37,859 nucleotides of DNA from Synergistaceae bacterium (GTDB lineage: Bacteria > Synergistota > Synergistia > Synergistales > Synergistaceae), in NCBI GenBank assembly GCA_031269875.1, contig JAISYM010000036.1, positions 1 to 37,859 on the forward strand. The letters run 5' to 3'. Positions within the stretch are counted from its first letter, which is position 1; the number at the start of each line of letters is the position of its first letter. A program made the translations under genes and the position numbers. Under the pieces are notes generated by a model that was given only the letters and a program-made list of their open reading frames with translations, was not told the DNA's origin and did not search any database. Below, one piece after another: positions 1 to 7,171 of the stretch.

Positions 1-207
1 GTTCCTGACCTCCCTCAATATCTCGAAACCGTCTCTTTCGGGGAGCATCACGTCCAATATTATTATGTCGCATTGACTCGAAGCCAAAAATTCCAGGCCC
101 TTATCTCCCGAATGAGCGCAGGTAAAACAGAATCCTTCAGACGTAAAATAGTCATCGAGCAGCTTGCAAAGTTCCGTATCGTCGTCTATCACAAGGATGT
201 TTTTTAT
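1..207 (-). CDS. Response regulator, receiver domain N-terminus (partial)
   Basis: The minus strand reads 69 codons from position 207 to the window edge, so the gene is cut off. The translation begins KNILVIDDD and continues to LDVMLPERDGFEIL, the beta1 acidic pocket and the beta3 phosphoacceptor (Asp52) of an OmpR/CheY-type receiver domain. The lost remainder probably carries a winged-helix output domain. The reading frame has a TAG stop at 220-222 and no ATG, GTG or TTG before the conserved ILVIDDD strand. The only codon that fits MKNILVIDDD is ATA at 205-207, preceded by a GGGGG stretch at a plausible ribosome-binding distance. Starting at the GTG three codons later would delete half of beta1. 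It is divergent from the gene at 578. Family assignment is firm; start and output domain are uncertain. Confidence 0.85.
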   Translation of the reverse strand, partial: MKNILVIDDDTELCKLLDDYFTSEGFCFTCAHSGDKGLEFLASSQCDIIILDVMLPERDGFEILREVRN

Positions 208-577
208 AACAGCCGCCCCCTACTTTTACCCGTTTTTATCCCTGCGAGTACGATATCGATTTTAACGCATCTAATGGCGCACTTTGCACTTCTTTGCTGT
301 CGCGGTAATGATTCTTAACGCTTTTTAGCGCAGTGCCCGCGGCGTTAGGCCGAGAATATCGACAGGAAGGAGGATGAAAGCTGAAACAGCGGGCTCCAAT
401 TTAATTGAGGCGGCTTATAATACCAATTCGCGATCAATAGGCTGTTTTGATGCGGCTGAGCGGTTTTCCAAACCGGCTGCAACGCTTCACCCTTTGGGCC
501 TTTGATTTCAAATCGGTATAAGAATGACTTCCAACGCCGTCTGAGGCGCTCGAAATTACGACAGGAGATGATTCGAT
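208..577. other. Intergenic region with inverted-repeat element and weak promoter
   Basis: This is a 370-base gap between a divergent response regulator and the coiled-coil gene at 578. It holds a small stem-loop near 313-326, an AAGGAGG ribosome-binding-like sequence at 367-373, a TATAAT box at 416-421 with only a poor -35, and the inverted-repeat element described at 414-522. A 43-codon frame opens at ATG 374 and ends at 505. The AAGGAGG abuts that ATG, so the frame is not called as a gene. Confidence 0.5.
414..522. repeat. MITE-like element with imperfect terminal inverted repeats
   Basis: The left end (414-442) and the reverse complement of the right end (497-522) both read CTTATA..ACC(A/G)ATT, then a short variable stretch, then ATCAA..GGC, forming an imperfect inverted repeat of about 25 bases. 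The interior contains a smaller stem, CGGTTT-tcc-AAACCG, so the whole segment can fold into a long hairpin. Pieces of the right end recur at 25453-25471 and 31014-31036. No coding capacity is evident. It could be a miniature transposable element or a dispersed hairpin repeat; the sequence alone does not decide. Confidence 0.5.
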
Positions 578-1327
578 GTGAACGTAAGCTCGGTTTCCAG
601 TTATAGCGGCGATCTGTGGGAGGAGTATCTCGAACAGCTCAAGAAAAAACAGCTTCAGGAAAACGCCGAAACGGCACAAGAGTCGCCCGCGGCCGGCAAT
701 TACGCGTCCGGTCTTTCCCCCGACCAGATACTATCGGAGCTTCAGGGTATCCAGGGCGGCACGGAAGAACTGAAGGAGCGCGCGGCGGAGTTGGCGGCTC
801 AAGTCGCGGAGGAGGCGGAGACCGCCGTTGGCATGAGAGCCGATATGCTGAATGAGCTGGCGGGCGATCTCGAAATCGTGGCTGAAAGCGGGGATTTATC
901 CGTAATACAGGAGAAACTCGCGCGAGGGCCGCATGGCGCGCCCGGCGCGTCGGATATCTCGTCAAAGCTGGCTCTTGCGGCGCTGGAGGAGGAAGACGAC
1001 GACGAGATCAGCGCTTCCACCCTGGAGGGCATCAAAAGCCTTTTATCGGAGATACAGAAACTGATAGAGAAAGAGGAAGCGGCAAACTCTTACGCCGAAA
1101 CCTCGGCCTCGACAGGTTTTGAAGGTCTTGTATCCAAGTTCCGGTCGATCAGGGAATCGAACGCCGCGGAATCTTCCGGCGCGTCGAGCGTAACTGAGCT
1201 GGACAGCGATATAGAGGCTTCGATCGATTCATTGCTGGAGAAGGTGAGAGCCAACCTCACGAACCAACTCCAGGCTGTATATACACAAGTAGAGGGATAC
1301 TCGTCCTCGGTAAGCCTGTCGGGATAG
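578..1327 (+). CDS. Acidic, Ala/Glu/Ser-rich coiled-coil protein of unknown function
   Basis: I do not recognise this 249-residue protein. It starts at GTG 578, since ATG at 576 runs straight into a stop, with AGGAG about ten bases upstream. The sequence is strongly acidic and Ala/Ser/Glu-rich. It has no signal peptide and no membrane segment. Heptad-like helices are likely around residues 14-35 (EEYLEQLKKKQLQ), 60-110 and 140-170. An EEEDDDE acidic run lies near residue 136. The C-terminus is Ser-rich and ends SSVSLSG. The composition suggests a soluble, partly disordered cytoplasmic or export-associated protein. It is monocistronic, followed by a good intrinsic terminator at 1391-1425. Codon choice and the terminator support a real gene; the function is open. 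Confidence 0.75.
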   Translation: MNVSSVSSYSGDLWEEYLEQLKKKQLQENAETAQESPAAGNYASGLSPDQILSELQGIQGGTEELKERAAELAAQVAEEAETAVGMRADMLNELAGDLEIVAESGDLSVIQEKLARGPHGAPGASDISSKLALAALEEEDDDEISASTLEGIKSLLSEIQKLIEKEEAANSYAETSASTGFEGLVSKFRSIRESNAAESSGASSVTELDSDIEASIDSLLEKVRANLTNQLQAVYTQVEGYSSSVSLSG

Positions 1328-1390
1328 AGTGTAAAATCTAATGATTGAGCGGACACGGATGTCGCTTAGCGATGCGTCGCATTGCAAAAG

Positions 1391-1425
1391 AGGCTGTGGA
1401 GGAACGCTCTCCACAGTCTTTTTTT
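1391..1425 (+). terminator. Intrinsic terminator after the coiled-coil gene
   Basis: The stem CTGTGGAG (1394-1401) pairs with CTCCACAG (1409-1416) across a seven-base loop. It is extended outward by G-T, G-C and A-T pairs and followed by a run of seven T from 1419 to 1425. Confidence 0.9.
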
Positions 1426-1493
1426 ACGGGTGCGCCCGGCATGGACGTAACCGTTCGGGAGGTGTTTTCACGAACAGACGCCAGGCGCAAGCG

Positions 1494-1522
1494 TTGACAA
1501 ACGCCTCATCAGAGCATATTAT
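1494..1522 (+). promoter_or_regulatory. Near-consensus sigma-70 promoter for the transaldolase-like gene
   Basis: A perfect -35 box TTGACA (1494-1499) is separated by 17 bases from TATTAT (1517-1522). Transcription would start near 1530, giving a leader of about 30 bases before the ATG at 1559. The leader contains GGAG at 1548-1551. Confidence 0.85.
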
Positions 1523-1558
1523 GCTTTACGGACAAATCTTTTTCTATGGAGTGATACT

Positions 1559-2860
1559 ATGTTGAAATTTGGATTGTTTTCACTGGCCGCCCCCGTTGTC
1601 AGGGGAGACGACGAGTATGTGGAGCGCGTTTGGGATACCGGGCTCAGCCGCGACGAATATCTCACATTAAAGGATATCGTGAAAGCGATCGGTGTCACAG
1701 AGGGTTTCCGGGATGTGCTGAAGGAATTTCCGACCGCGGAGGGCGGCACGCCGGCTGGATTTCGCCGCGAGGTCGTTCTGGAACGCGACGGCGTACTGCG
1801 CGTCGATTTGAAAAGGGATATCTCGCGCGATAAAAACGGCGTGATGCGGCCTACGAAAGTCCTCTACTCGGCTGACACGGCCGATCCGTATGAGGTGGCG
1901 GCGATTGCGCCCTTCATCGCCAATCTCACGTGCAATCCCGGCATCGTTTACGACCTGTTTATAAACAATCCGAAGGCAAACGTAGGCGGAAAATTCAAGA
2001 CGCGGGACGAGGTCATGGGCGAGATAGGCAGGATTCTTGGCCCGGGCGCGGATATCAGCGTAGAGCTCAATAACCCATTTGAAAAAGACTTCGGCCTGCT
2101 GCTTGAGGAGGCTGAAAAGTTCAGGGAGATGATCGGCAAGTACCGCGTCGTAATCAAGGTGCCGCATACCGGACCGGTGACGCCTGAGAATGTCGGGCAG
2201 CTGCTGGAGGGCGACAAGAGGCTGGATAAGGGCTATGAGGAGATAAAAACAGCCGAGGCCCTGCGCGGACACTCACTTGCCCTTAAATTGAGCGAGCACG
2301 GCTTCCGCATAAACTTCACGCTGATGTTCGAGCCGTTCCAGACGCAGCTCGCGCTGCAGGCGCGTCCTTATTTCATCAACTCCTTCGTGCGCCACAGGCT
2401 TGTGCAGTCCGCAAAGATCAAGGAGTTTTTGGACGGGTACGCGGCCTCGCGGGACGAGTCTCACTTGGAAGCTCTGCGCGCGTACCTGATAAACAACGAC
2501 TACTACCCGCCGTCGAAAGCCTCTGTCGATTTGAAAGAGGTTCTCAATTTCGGATACGATATCATAAGGTACAGGCGTTTCGAGGACGCTGAAGGGCGCG
2601 ACGGTCTGGACGGAATGCGCCACAATCTGCGCGTCCTCAAAAATTGCAATCTGCCTGATACGCGCTTGATCGTCTGTTCTATGGAGGGACCGTACAACTA
2701 CCCTGATATAGATAAATTGCTCACGGAGCCGGAGTTCCAGGATATGAACCACAAGGTCGTAATCACAGCACCACCGGACTATCTCGCGCGCTTCACCTCG
2801 ACGAATCAGGTGATAAGCTACCAGAGACGCTTTATGAACGCGGCGAAAGGCCAGAAGTAG
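1559..2860 (+). CDS. Large, divergent transaldolase-family protein
   Basis: This 433-residue protein carries the landmarks of the transaldolase / fructose-6-phosphate aldolase barrel: SADTADPYEVA (106 region, equivalent to the DTAN strand), NLTCNPGI (about 122-129, equivalent to TTNPSL), VVIKVPHTG with the presumed Schiff-base Lys200, and INFTLMFEPFQTQLAL (about 252-267, the N-[VF]-TL-x-F strand). Classic short enzymes are about 215-380 residues. Here extra sequence occurs at the N-terminus (1-100) and C-terminus (270-433). The likely reaction is reversible transfer or aldol cleavage of a dihydroxyacetone unit between sugar phosphates in the cytoplasm, but the substrate cannot be inferred. 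It is monocistronic, with its own strong promoter and terminator, implying high expression. The family assignment is good; the exact activity is not. Confidence 0.85.
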   Translation: MLKFGLFSLAAPVVRGDDEYVERVWDTGLSRDEYLTLKDIVKAIGVTEGFRDVLKEFPTAEGGTPAGFRREVVLERDGVLRVDLKRDISRDKNGVMRPTKVLYSADTADPYEVAAIAPFIANLTCNPGIVYDLFINNPKANVGGKFKTRDEVMGEIGRILGPGADISVELNNPFEKDFGLLLEEAEKFREMIGKYRVVIKVPHTGPVTPENVGQLLEGDKRLDKGYEEIKTAEALRGHSLALKLSEHGFRINFTLMFEPFQTQLALQARPYFINSFVRHRLVQSAKIKEFLDGYAASRDESHLEALRAYLINNDYYPPSKASVDLKEVLNFGYDIIRYRRFEDAEGRDGLDGMRHNLRVLKNCNLPDTRLIVCSMEGPYNYPDIDKLLTEPEFQDMNHKVVITAPPDYLARFTSTNQVISYQRRFMNAAKGQK

Positions 2861-2885
2861 CGATAAATAAAATAGATTGAACCTG

Positions 2886-2915
2886 CCCCCGCCCTCGTTT
2901 TACGGCGGGGGTTTT
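2886..2915 (+). terminator. Intrinsic terminator after the transaldolase-like gene
   Basis: The perfect GC stem CCCCCGCC (2886-2893) pairs with GGCGGGGG (2904-2911) across a ten-base loop, then TTTT. It lies between convergent genes. The opposite strand lacks a T tract, so it mainly serves the plus strand. Confidence 0.85.
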
Positions 2916-2929
2916 ATGGTGCGCCTCCG

Positions 2930-4321
2930 TCACTTCCCAACGCAGAATTTGGAGAAGATGGCGTCGAGCAGCTCTTCGGTCGCGTCCGCGCCTAGTACCT
3001 CCGATAACGCGACGGAGGCTTCGGCAAGCAGTGAGCCAACCACATCCACGCCCGCTCCGCCGCGCGCCGCGGTTTTTGCCTCGCCTATGAGCGACGCCGT
3101 TTCCGCGATTGCGGACGCCATCCGCTCCGTCGCGGCATAACCTTCCTCCGCTCTAGCGTTTCCCAGCGCCATTTCGAATATGGCGTCTTTCAGATCAGCG
3201 ATGCCGAAGCCAGTAAGCGCCGAAGTATTTATTCGTCTTATCCGCGCGGAGCGATCCGATTGGTTTTCGTCCGCCCTTTGCGGGAGGTCGCACTTGTTCA
3301 TTACGATGAGCGCGCTTTCGGCGGCGTCTTGCGAACCTTTTTCAATGATTTTTGAAATAATTTCCATTTCGGATGTCGTTATCCCGGCGGAGGAGTCTGC
3401 CACGACAAGCCGGATATCAGAACCGTTCATTGCCTCGATCGACCGGGCTATCCCGATGCTCTCGATTTCGTCCTCCGTCTCTCTGATGCCCGCCGTATCG
3501 ATTAAGTCGATGGAGAGTCCCCGCCAGACTGTGGCGCCCGTTACAGTATCTCTCGTCGTGCCTGGTATTTTTGTCACTATGGCGCGCTGTTCGCCCGTAA
3601 GGGCGTTTAACAGGGCCGACTTCCCAACATTTGGTCTGCCGAGAATAGCCGCTTTGACGCCGCCCGCAAGAATTAGGCCTACCCGGCAGCGCTGGGCCAG
3701 TTCGAGCGCGTCCAGCGAAATTTTTTCTAGCCCCAGTGAAATTTCGGAATTTCCCTCACCGTCAATCTCCTCCGGGTAGTCCAGCCTGACCTCGAGTTCC
3801 GCCCTGAAGGCCGTCAAAGAATCCATCAACCTCCGGACGCGCGACGATAGCTCTCCCTGCAGTGAACGTTCGGCGGACATCAAGGACGCGTCGCTTTTCG
3901 AGCGTATGACGCTCGCTACGGCTTCAGCCTGAGCGAGGTCGATTCGGCCGGACAAGAAGGCCCGTTTTGTGAACTCGCCGGGCTGCGCCAGCCGCGCGCC
4001 GCCAGATAAAAAAAGCTCCAGACAGCGCTGTGCGGCCGTTACGCCGCCGTGGCAATGAATTTCGACGGATTCCTCGCCGGTGTAACAGCGCCCTTCCTCG
4101 AAGCGAACAGCAAGCACCTCGTCAACGGTCGAGCCGCTTTGATCCCGTATGACGCCGAGCGACATATAACGCGCGGGAAGGGAGGAGATGGCTTTCCCCT
4201 TTTTACTTCGGAAAAATTTGTCCGTGATTTCAACCGCTCCGGCGCCGGACAATCGCATTACCGCTATGGCGGACTCTCCCCAAGCGGTAGCGATCGCGGC
4301 TATGACGCCGTCGTTACGCAT
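2930..4321 (-). CDS. mnmE: tRNA modification GTPase MnmE (TrmE)
   Basis: This 463-residue protein is full length for MnmE. With MnmG it installs the carboxymethylaminomethyl (or aminomethyl) group at C5 of the wobble uridine of certain tRNAs. The N-terminal formyl-THF-binding domain (about 1-120) includes GEFTKRAFLSGRIDLAQAEAV. The embedded G domain shows GRPNVGKS (G1), IPGTTRDTV (G2), DTAGIRETED (G3) and NKCD (G4). The protein ends FCVGK, the conserved C-x-G-K tail whose Cys is needed for modification. The ATG at 4321 has GGAG five bases upstream. The gene overlaps the 3' end of the nicotinamidase-like gene by 22 bases, suggesting translational coupling. mnmG is not in the window. Confidence 0.98.
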   Translation of the reverse strand: MRNDGVIAAIATAWGESAIAVMRLSGAGAVEITDKFFRSKKGKAISSLPARYMSLGVIRDQSGSTVDEVLAVRFEEGRCYTGEESVEIHCHGGVTAAQRCLELFLSGGARLAQPGEFTKRAFLSGRIDLAQAEAVASVIRSKSDASLMSAERSLQGELSSRVRRLMDSLTAFRAELEVRLDYPEEIDGEGNSEISLGLEKISLDALELAQRCRVGLILAGGVKAAILGRPNVGKSALLNALTGEQRAIVTKIPGTTRDTVTGATVWRGLSIDLIDTAGIRETEDEIESIGIARSIEAMNGSDIRLVVADSSAGITTSEMEIISKIIEKGSQDAAESALIVMNKCDLPQRADENQSDRSARIRRINTSALTGFGIADLKDAIFEMALGNARAEEGYAATERMASAIAETASLIGEAKTAARGGAGVDVVGSLLAEASVALSEVLGADATEELLDAIFSKFCVGK

Positions 4322-5091
4322 GAAACTCCAGACGCGGTTATCCTGCTCAATGAGGACTGACGGTCAAAACCGGCGACAGGCGACGTACAGTCCGCGAGAA
4401 GGGTTATCTTTTGCGATTTTCGCGCGGTATGGCCGAGTCGTCCCGTATAGGAGACAATCGACGATTCGACGCAATGGCTCAGCGCCTCGCCGGCGAATGT
4501 TACCGCGTCAAAACCGGATAGGCGAGAAAAGAGCGCCTCGTTAAACGACGTTTCTGGCCACGAGCTGTCGACGCCCTCGAAAATCGAGAACTGATCCGTG
4601 AACGGATTTTCTCCCTTGAATACGTAGCGCACAGCCCGTCCCGTAATGCCGCGCCACGATCTGAGCGCGTCGCGCAGCGCGTCGGCGATCTGGCATCCCC
4701 ACGTCGAGACGACGCAGTGTTCGGGCCAGATCATCATGGAGTCGATCTGTTTTGACTTCATGGCTGAAAATGTCTTGGCCGCGCGCTCCCGATATAAAGG
4801 GGACGCGGGCCGCCACTTTCCCGAAGATAAATCGCCCTCGCTTATCCGCGTGAAGGGCGCCGGGTTGAGTCCATCTTCGCCAACCCAGAACCTGGGGTGG
4901 AATATCGCTATTACGTCGTGAGAGTCGAGCGAAACGAAAATATCGGAGTATTCCCCGCCCCTTTCCGTTATGTGCGACGAAAGGCGGGCGATATCCGACG
5001 CGGCGCCGTCAACGTACAGGGAACCCCTCTGATCGCAGAAATCGTTCTGCGGATCTATTACCACCAGCGCGTGTGAACCTGTACCGCCCAT
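4300..5091 (-). CDS. Nicotinamidase/isochorismatase-family cysteine hydrolase (PncA-like)
   Basis: This is a 263-residue cytoplasmic hydrolase. The catalytic triad of nicotinamidases is visible: Asp13 in VIDPQNDF, Lys159 in YVFKGENPF and Cys207 in GEALSHCVESS. Metal ligands match Asp56-x-His58, His65 and the WPEHC motif (His125). PncA converts nicotinamide to nicotinate for NAD salvage. At about 260 residues this protein is longer than typical PncA (about 190-215), so a related amide could be the substrate. I chose ATG 5091 because AGGGGGG lies seven bases upstream; a TTG at 5109 would give six more residues but has no ribosome-binding site. The 3' end overlaps mnmE. Confidence 0.85.
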   Translation of the reverse strand: MGGTGSHALVVIDPQNDFCDQRGSLYVDGAASDIARLSSHITERGGEYSDIFVSLDSHDVIAIFHPRFWVGEDGLNPAPFTRISEGDLSSGKWRPASPLYRERAAKTFSAMKSKQIDSMMIWPEHCVVSTWGCQIADALRDALRSWRGITGRAVRYVFKGENPFTDQFSIFEGVDSSWPETSFNEALFSRLSGFDAVTFAGEALSHCVESSIVSYTGRLGHTARKSQKITLLADCTSPVAGFDRQSSLSRITASGVSCVTTAS

Positions 5092-5126
5092 CTGAAACCC
5101 CCCTGACAAATATGGGATAATTTTAC

Positions 5127-5159
5127 CTAATTCACCGCCATTATACTACCGCAGGTCAC
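5127..5159 (-). other. Possible 10-codon ORF with perfect Shine-Dalgarno
   Basis: AAGGAGG (minus strand, 5167-5173) sits seven bases before GTG 5159. That GTG opens a ten-codon frame, MTCGSIMAVN, ending 35 bases before the start of the nicotinamidase-like gene. No longer frame uses this ribosome-binding site. It may be a leader peptide, a decayed gene start or chance. Confidence 0.25.
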
Positions 5160-5273
5160 GGCATATCCTCCTTCATATCAGCTAAATGGCTGTGAATCGC
5201 GTAAAGCGTATGATCTATAATCCGATAATTGAGCGTCTTTAACAGTACTTAAATTTTGAACGGAGGGATTGCA

Positions 5274-5795
5274 ATGCTTAAGGAACGTGTTTTGAAGGCT
5301 CTGAGTAATCAGGTGAACGCGGAATTTTACTCGGCGTACCTGTATCTGGGCATGTCGGCTTTCGCCGACCGCGCGGGTTACAAGGGAGTCGCGAACTGGC
5401 TTTACGTACAATCACAGGAGGAGATGGCTCACGCCGTTCACATCTACAAACACATACTCGAACGCGGCGAGGCTCCCTCGTTTGCCGATATAAAGGCGCC
5501 CCAAGCGTCGTATGACAGCGTAAAGGAAGTTTTCGAGAGGGTTCTGGCGCATGAAAAGCACGTCTCCGGGCTGATAGACAATATAGCAACAATCGCTATG
5601 GAGGAGCGCGACCACGCTACGTATAATTTCCTGGCGTGGTTCGTCGCGGAACAGGTAGAGGAGGAATCGAGCGCGGAGGAACTCGTCTCGAAGGTCAAGC
5701 TGATAGGAGACAACCCCGCCCTGCTCTATGACCTCGACACGGCGCTCGCGGCCAGAACATTTACCGACCCATTTCCGCCGGCGGCGGCCGATTAA
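5274..5795 (+). CDS. ftnA: Ferritin (non-haem iron storage)
   Basis: This 173-residue protein is a typical bacterial FtnA-type ferritin that oxidises Fe(II) at a di-iron centre and stores it inside a 24-mer shell. Ferroxidase ligands are recognisable: the Glu of NAEFYSAYLYL, Glu and His of EEMAHA (about residue 49-53), the Glu of HEKHV (about 93), and the QVEEE helix (about 126-130). It lacks the Met haem ligand context of bacterioferritin. ATG 5274 is preferred because GGAGGG is six to seven bases upstream; a TTG at 5256 has none. The C-terminus FPPAAAD is a short unstructured tail. A candidate promoter -10 (TATAAT, 5216-5221) lies upstream. No Fur box was identified with confidence. Confidence 0.95.
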   Translation: MLKERVLKALSNQVNAEFYSAYLYLGMSAFADRAGYKGVANWLYVQSQEEMAHAVHIYKHILERGEAPSFADIKAPQASYDSVKEVFERVLAHEKHVSGLIDNIATIAMEERDHATYNFLAWFVAEQVEEESSAEELVSKVKLIGDNPALLYDLDTALAARTFTDPFPPAAAD

Positions 5796-5806
5796 TTCAT
5801 TTAAAG

Positions 5807-5933
5807 AGATGACGGACCGACGAACGAACGCAGCGAATTGGTGCCCGACATGGATGTCGGGCGAGCGAATCAGCTCAGGACAGAGGTGTATGAGCGGTCC
5901 AATTCGCGGAGTGAGTCGCCGGCCCGTCATCTC
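5807..5933. repeat. Nested inverted repeats (structured element) downstream of ferritin
   Basis: Three nested perfect stems lie within 127 bases. The outer stem GAGATGACGG (5807-5816) pairs with CCGTCATCTC (5924-5933). The middle stem GCGAATTGG (5833-5841) pairs with CCAATTCGC (5899-5907). The apical hairpin GCCCGACAT-gg-ATGTCGGGC is at 5843-5862. There is no T tract, so it is not a standard terminator. It lies between convergent genes (ferritin and the aminotransferase). It may be a non-coding RNA, an mRNA 3'-end stabiliser or a hairpin-type repeat. Confidence 0.6.
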
Positions 5934-5953
5934 GGGTTCATCATTAATTGGTA

Positions 5954-7081
5954 CTATCTTTTATAAAATTCGGCTATCGCTGAAACCACTGTCTCCTGCT
6001 CCTCCGGGAGCAATTCCGGGAACATCGGCAACGCCAGCACTTGGCCGGAGAGAGCTTCCGCGACGGGGAACGCGCCTGGCTTGTATCCGGCGGACGCGAA
6101 GCAGGGCTGCAGGTGCAGCGGCAGGGGGTAGTAGACTCGCGTCACTACGCCGCGCTCCGCCAGGAACTTCTGAAGTTCGTCACGGCGTTTCGCCTTCACA
6201 ACGTACTGGTGATATGTATGCCTGTTGCCGGGAGTCTCGACCGGCGTTTGTATCTCGTCTTCGAGTGAACGCTCCGCAAAGAGCAGCCCATAACGGCGGG
6301 CAGCTTCTCGGCGCTCCTCCGTCCAGGTCTCGATTTTACGGAGGCGGACTCTCAGTATCGCCGCCTGTATGGAATCGAGCCTGCTGTTCAAGCCAACCTC
6401 ATCGTGGAGGTACGTCTCCGTCGCCCCATGCACCCGAAGCCTCGACAGCTCCTTTGCGTCGGACTCTTTAAAACATGTGACCATTCCGGCGTCGCCATAA
6501 GCCCCGAGGTTTTTTGTGGGAAAGAACGAAAAACAGCCAAACCCTCCCCACGCGCCGCCTCGGATAATTCTGCCGTCATGTACCCGGTGCGCCCCGAACG
6601 CTTGAGCGCAGTCCTCGACGAGCGCGATGTTTTTCTCCTCCAGTGCGCCGGTTATCTCCTCCAGCCTGCAAAGCTGCCCAAAGAGGTGAACCGGTATAAC
6701 GGCTTTCGTCTTGGGTGTGAGGGCGCTTGCGACGCTCTCCACGGCCATATTGTAAGTATCCGGTTCGACGTCCGCGAAGACAGGCCTCGCGCCAAGGCGA
6801 GTTATACAGCTCACCGTCGCGAAGAAGCTGAATGGGCTCGTAATGACCTCGTCCCCTGGGCCTACCCCTGAAGCCATAAGCGCCAATATCAGAGCGTCCG
6901 ATCCCGACGCGCACCCAACCGCGTAAGGCGTCTCCAAGTACGCGGCGGCCTCACCTTCGAAAGCCGCGACATCCGGCCCCATTATGAAATGCTGTGAGGC
7001 AAGGACCCGGTCTATAGCTTCCTTAATTTCGTCCTCCACCCGCGCGTAATTGCGCTTAAGATCGAATGAAGGTATCGCCAT
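5954..7081 (-). CDS. DegT/DnrJ/EryC1-family PLP aminotransferase (sugar aminotransferase type)
   Basis: This is a 375-residue fold-type-I PLP enzyme. Family signatures are SGSDALILAL (cofactor phosphate), VEDCAQAFGAH (the Asp that contacts the pyridine nitrogen) and SFFPTKNLGAYGDAGM with the Schiff-base Lys. The region ending HTYHQYVVKA and RVYYPLPLHLQPCF is the usual C-terminal small domain. Relatives transfer an amino group from glutamate to a nucleotide-linked keto-sugar for surface polysaccharide or glycan synthesis. No other sugar genes are nearby, so the substrate is unknown. ATG 7081 (MAIPSFDLKRN) has GAGGGG eight bases upstream; the TTG at 7099 is less likely. It lies 90 bases downstream of citX on the same strand. 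Confidence 0.92.
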   Translation of the reverse strand: MAIPSFDLKRNYARVEDEIKEAIDRVLASQHFIMGPDVAAFEGEAAAYLETPYAVGCASGSDALILALMASGVGPGDEVITSPFSFFATVSCITRLGARPVFADVEPDTYNMAVESVASALTPKTKAVIPVHLFGQLCRLEEITGALEEKNIALVEDCAQAFGAHRVHDGRIIRGGAWGGFGCFSFFPTKNLGAYGDAGMVTCFKESDAKELSRLRVHGATETYLHDEVGLNSRLDSIQAAILRVRLRKIETWTEERREAARRYGLLFAERSLEDEIQTPVETPGNRHTYHQYVVKAKRRDELQKFLAERGVVTRVYYPLPLHLQPCFASAGYKPGAFPVAEALSGQVLALPMFPELLPEEQETVVSAIAEFYKR

Positions 7082-7171
7082 TTTTAAAACCCCTCTCAAA
7101 TAAAAATAAACTTAAAAAAAAATTAACCACCAATACAATTTTCACACTCCTGCCGCGAAAATTTCTATAAT

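Noticed and set aside
374-505. 43-codon ORF starting ATG after AAGGAGG
   Set aside because: The ribosome-binding sequence directly abuts the ATG with no spacer, and the frame runs through the inverted-repeat element; coding is not supported.
3180-3779. 199-codon plus-strand ORF inside mnmE
   Set aside because: Antisense shadow of a conserved GTPase gene in a GC-rich genome; Ser/Pro-rich translation with no recognisable motif.
5728-6471. 247-codon plus-strand ORF across the ferritin end and the aminotransferase gene
   Set aside because: Overlaps two well-supported genes and the structured element; Arg/Pro-rich low-complexity translation typical of a shadow frame.
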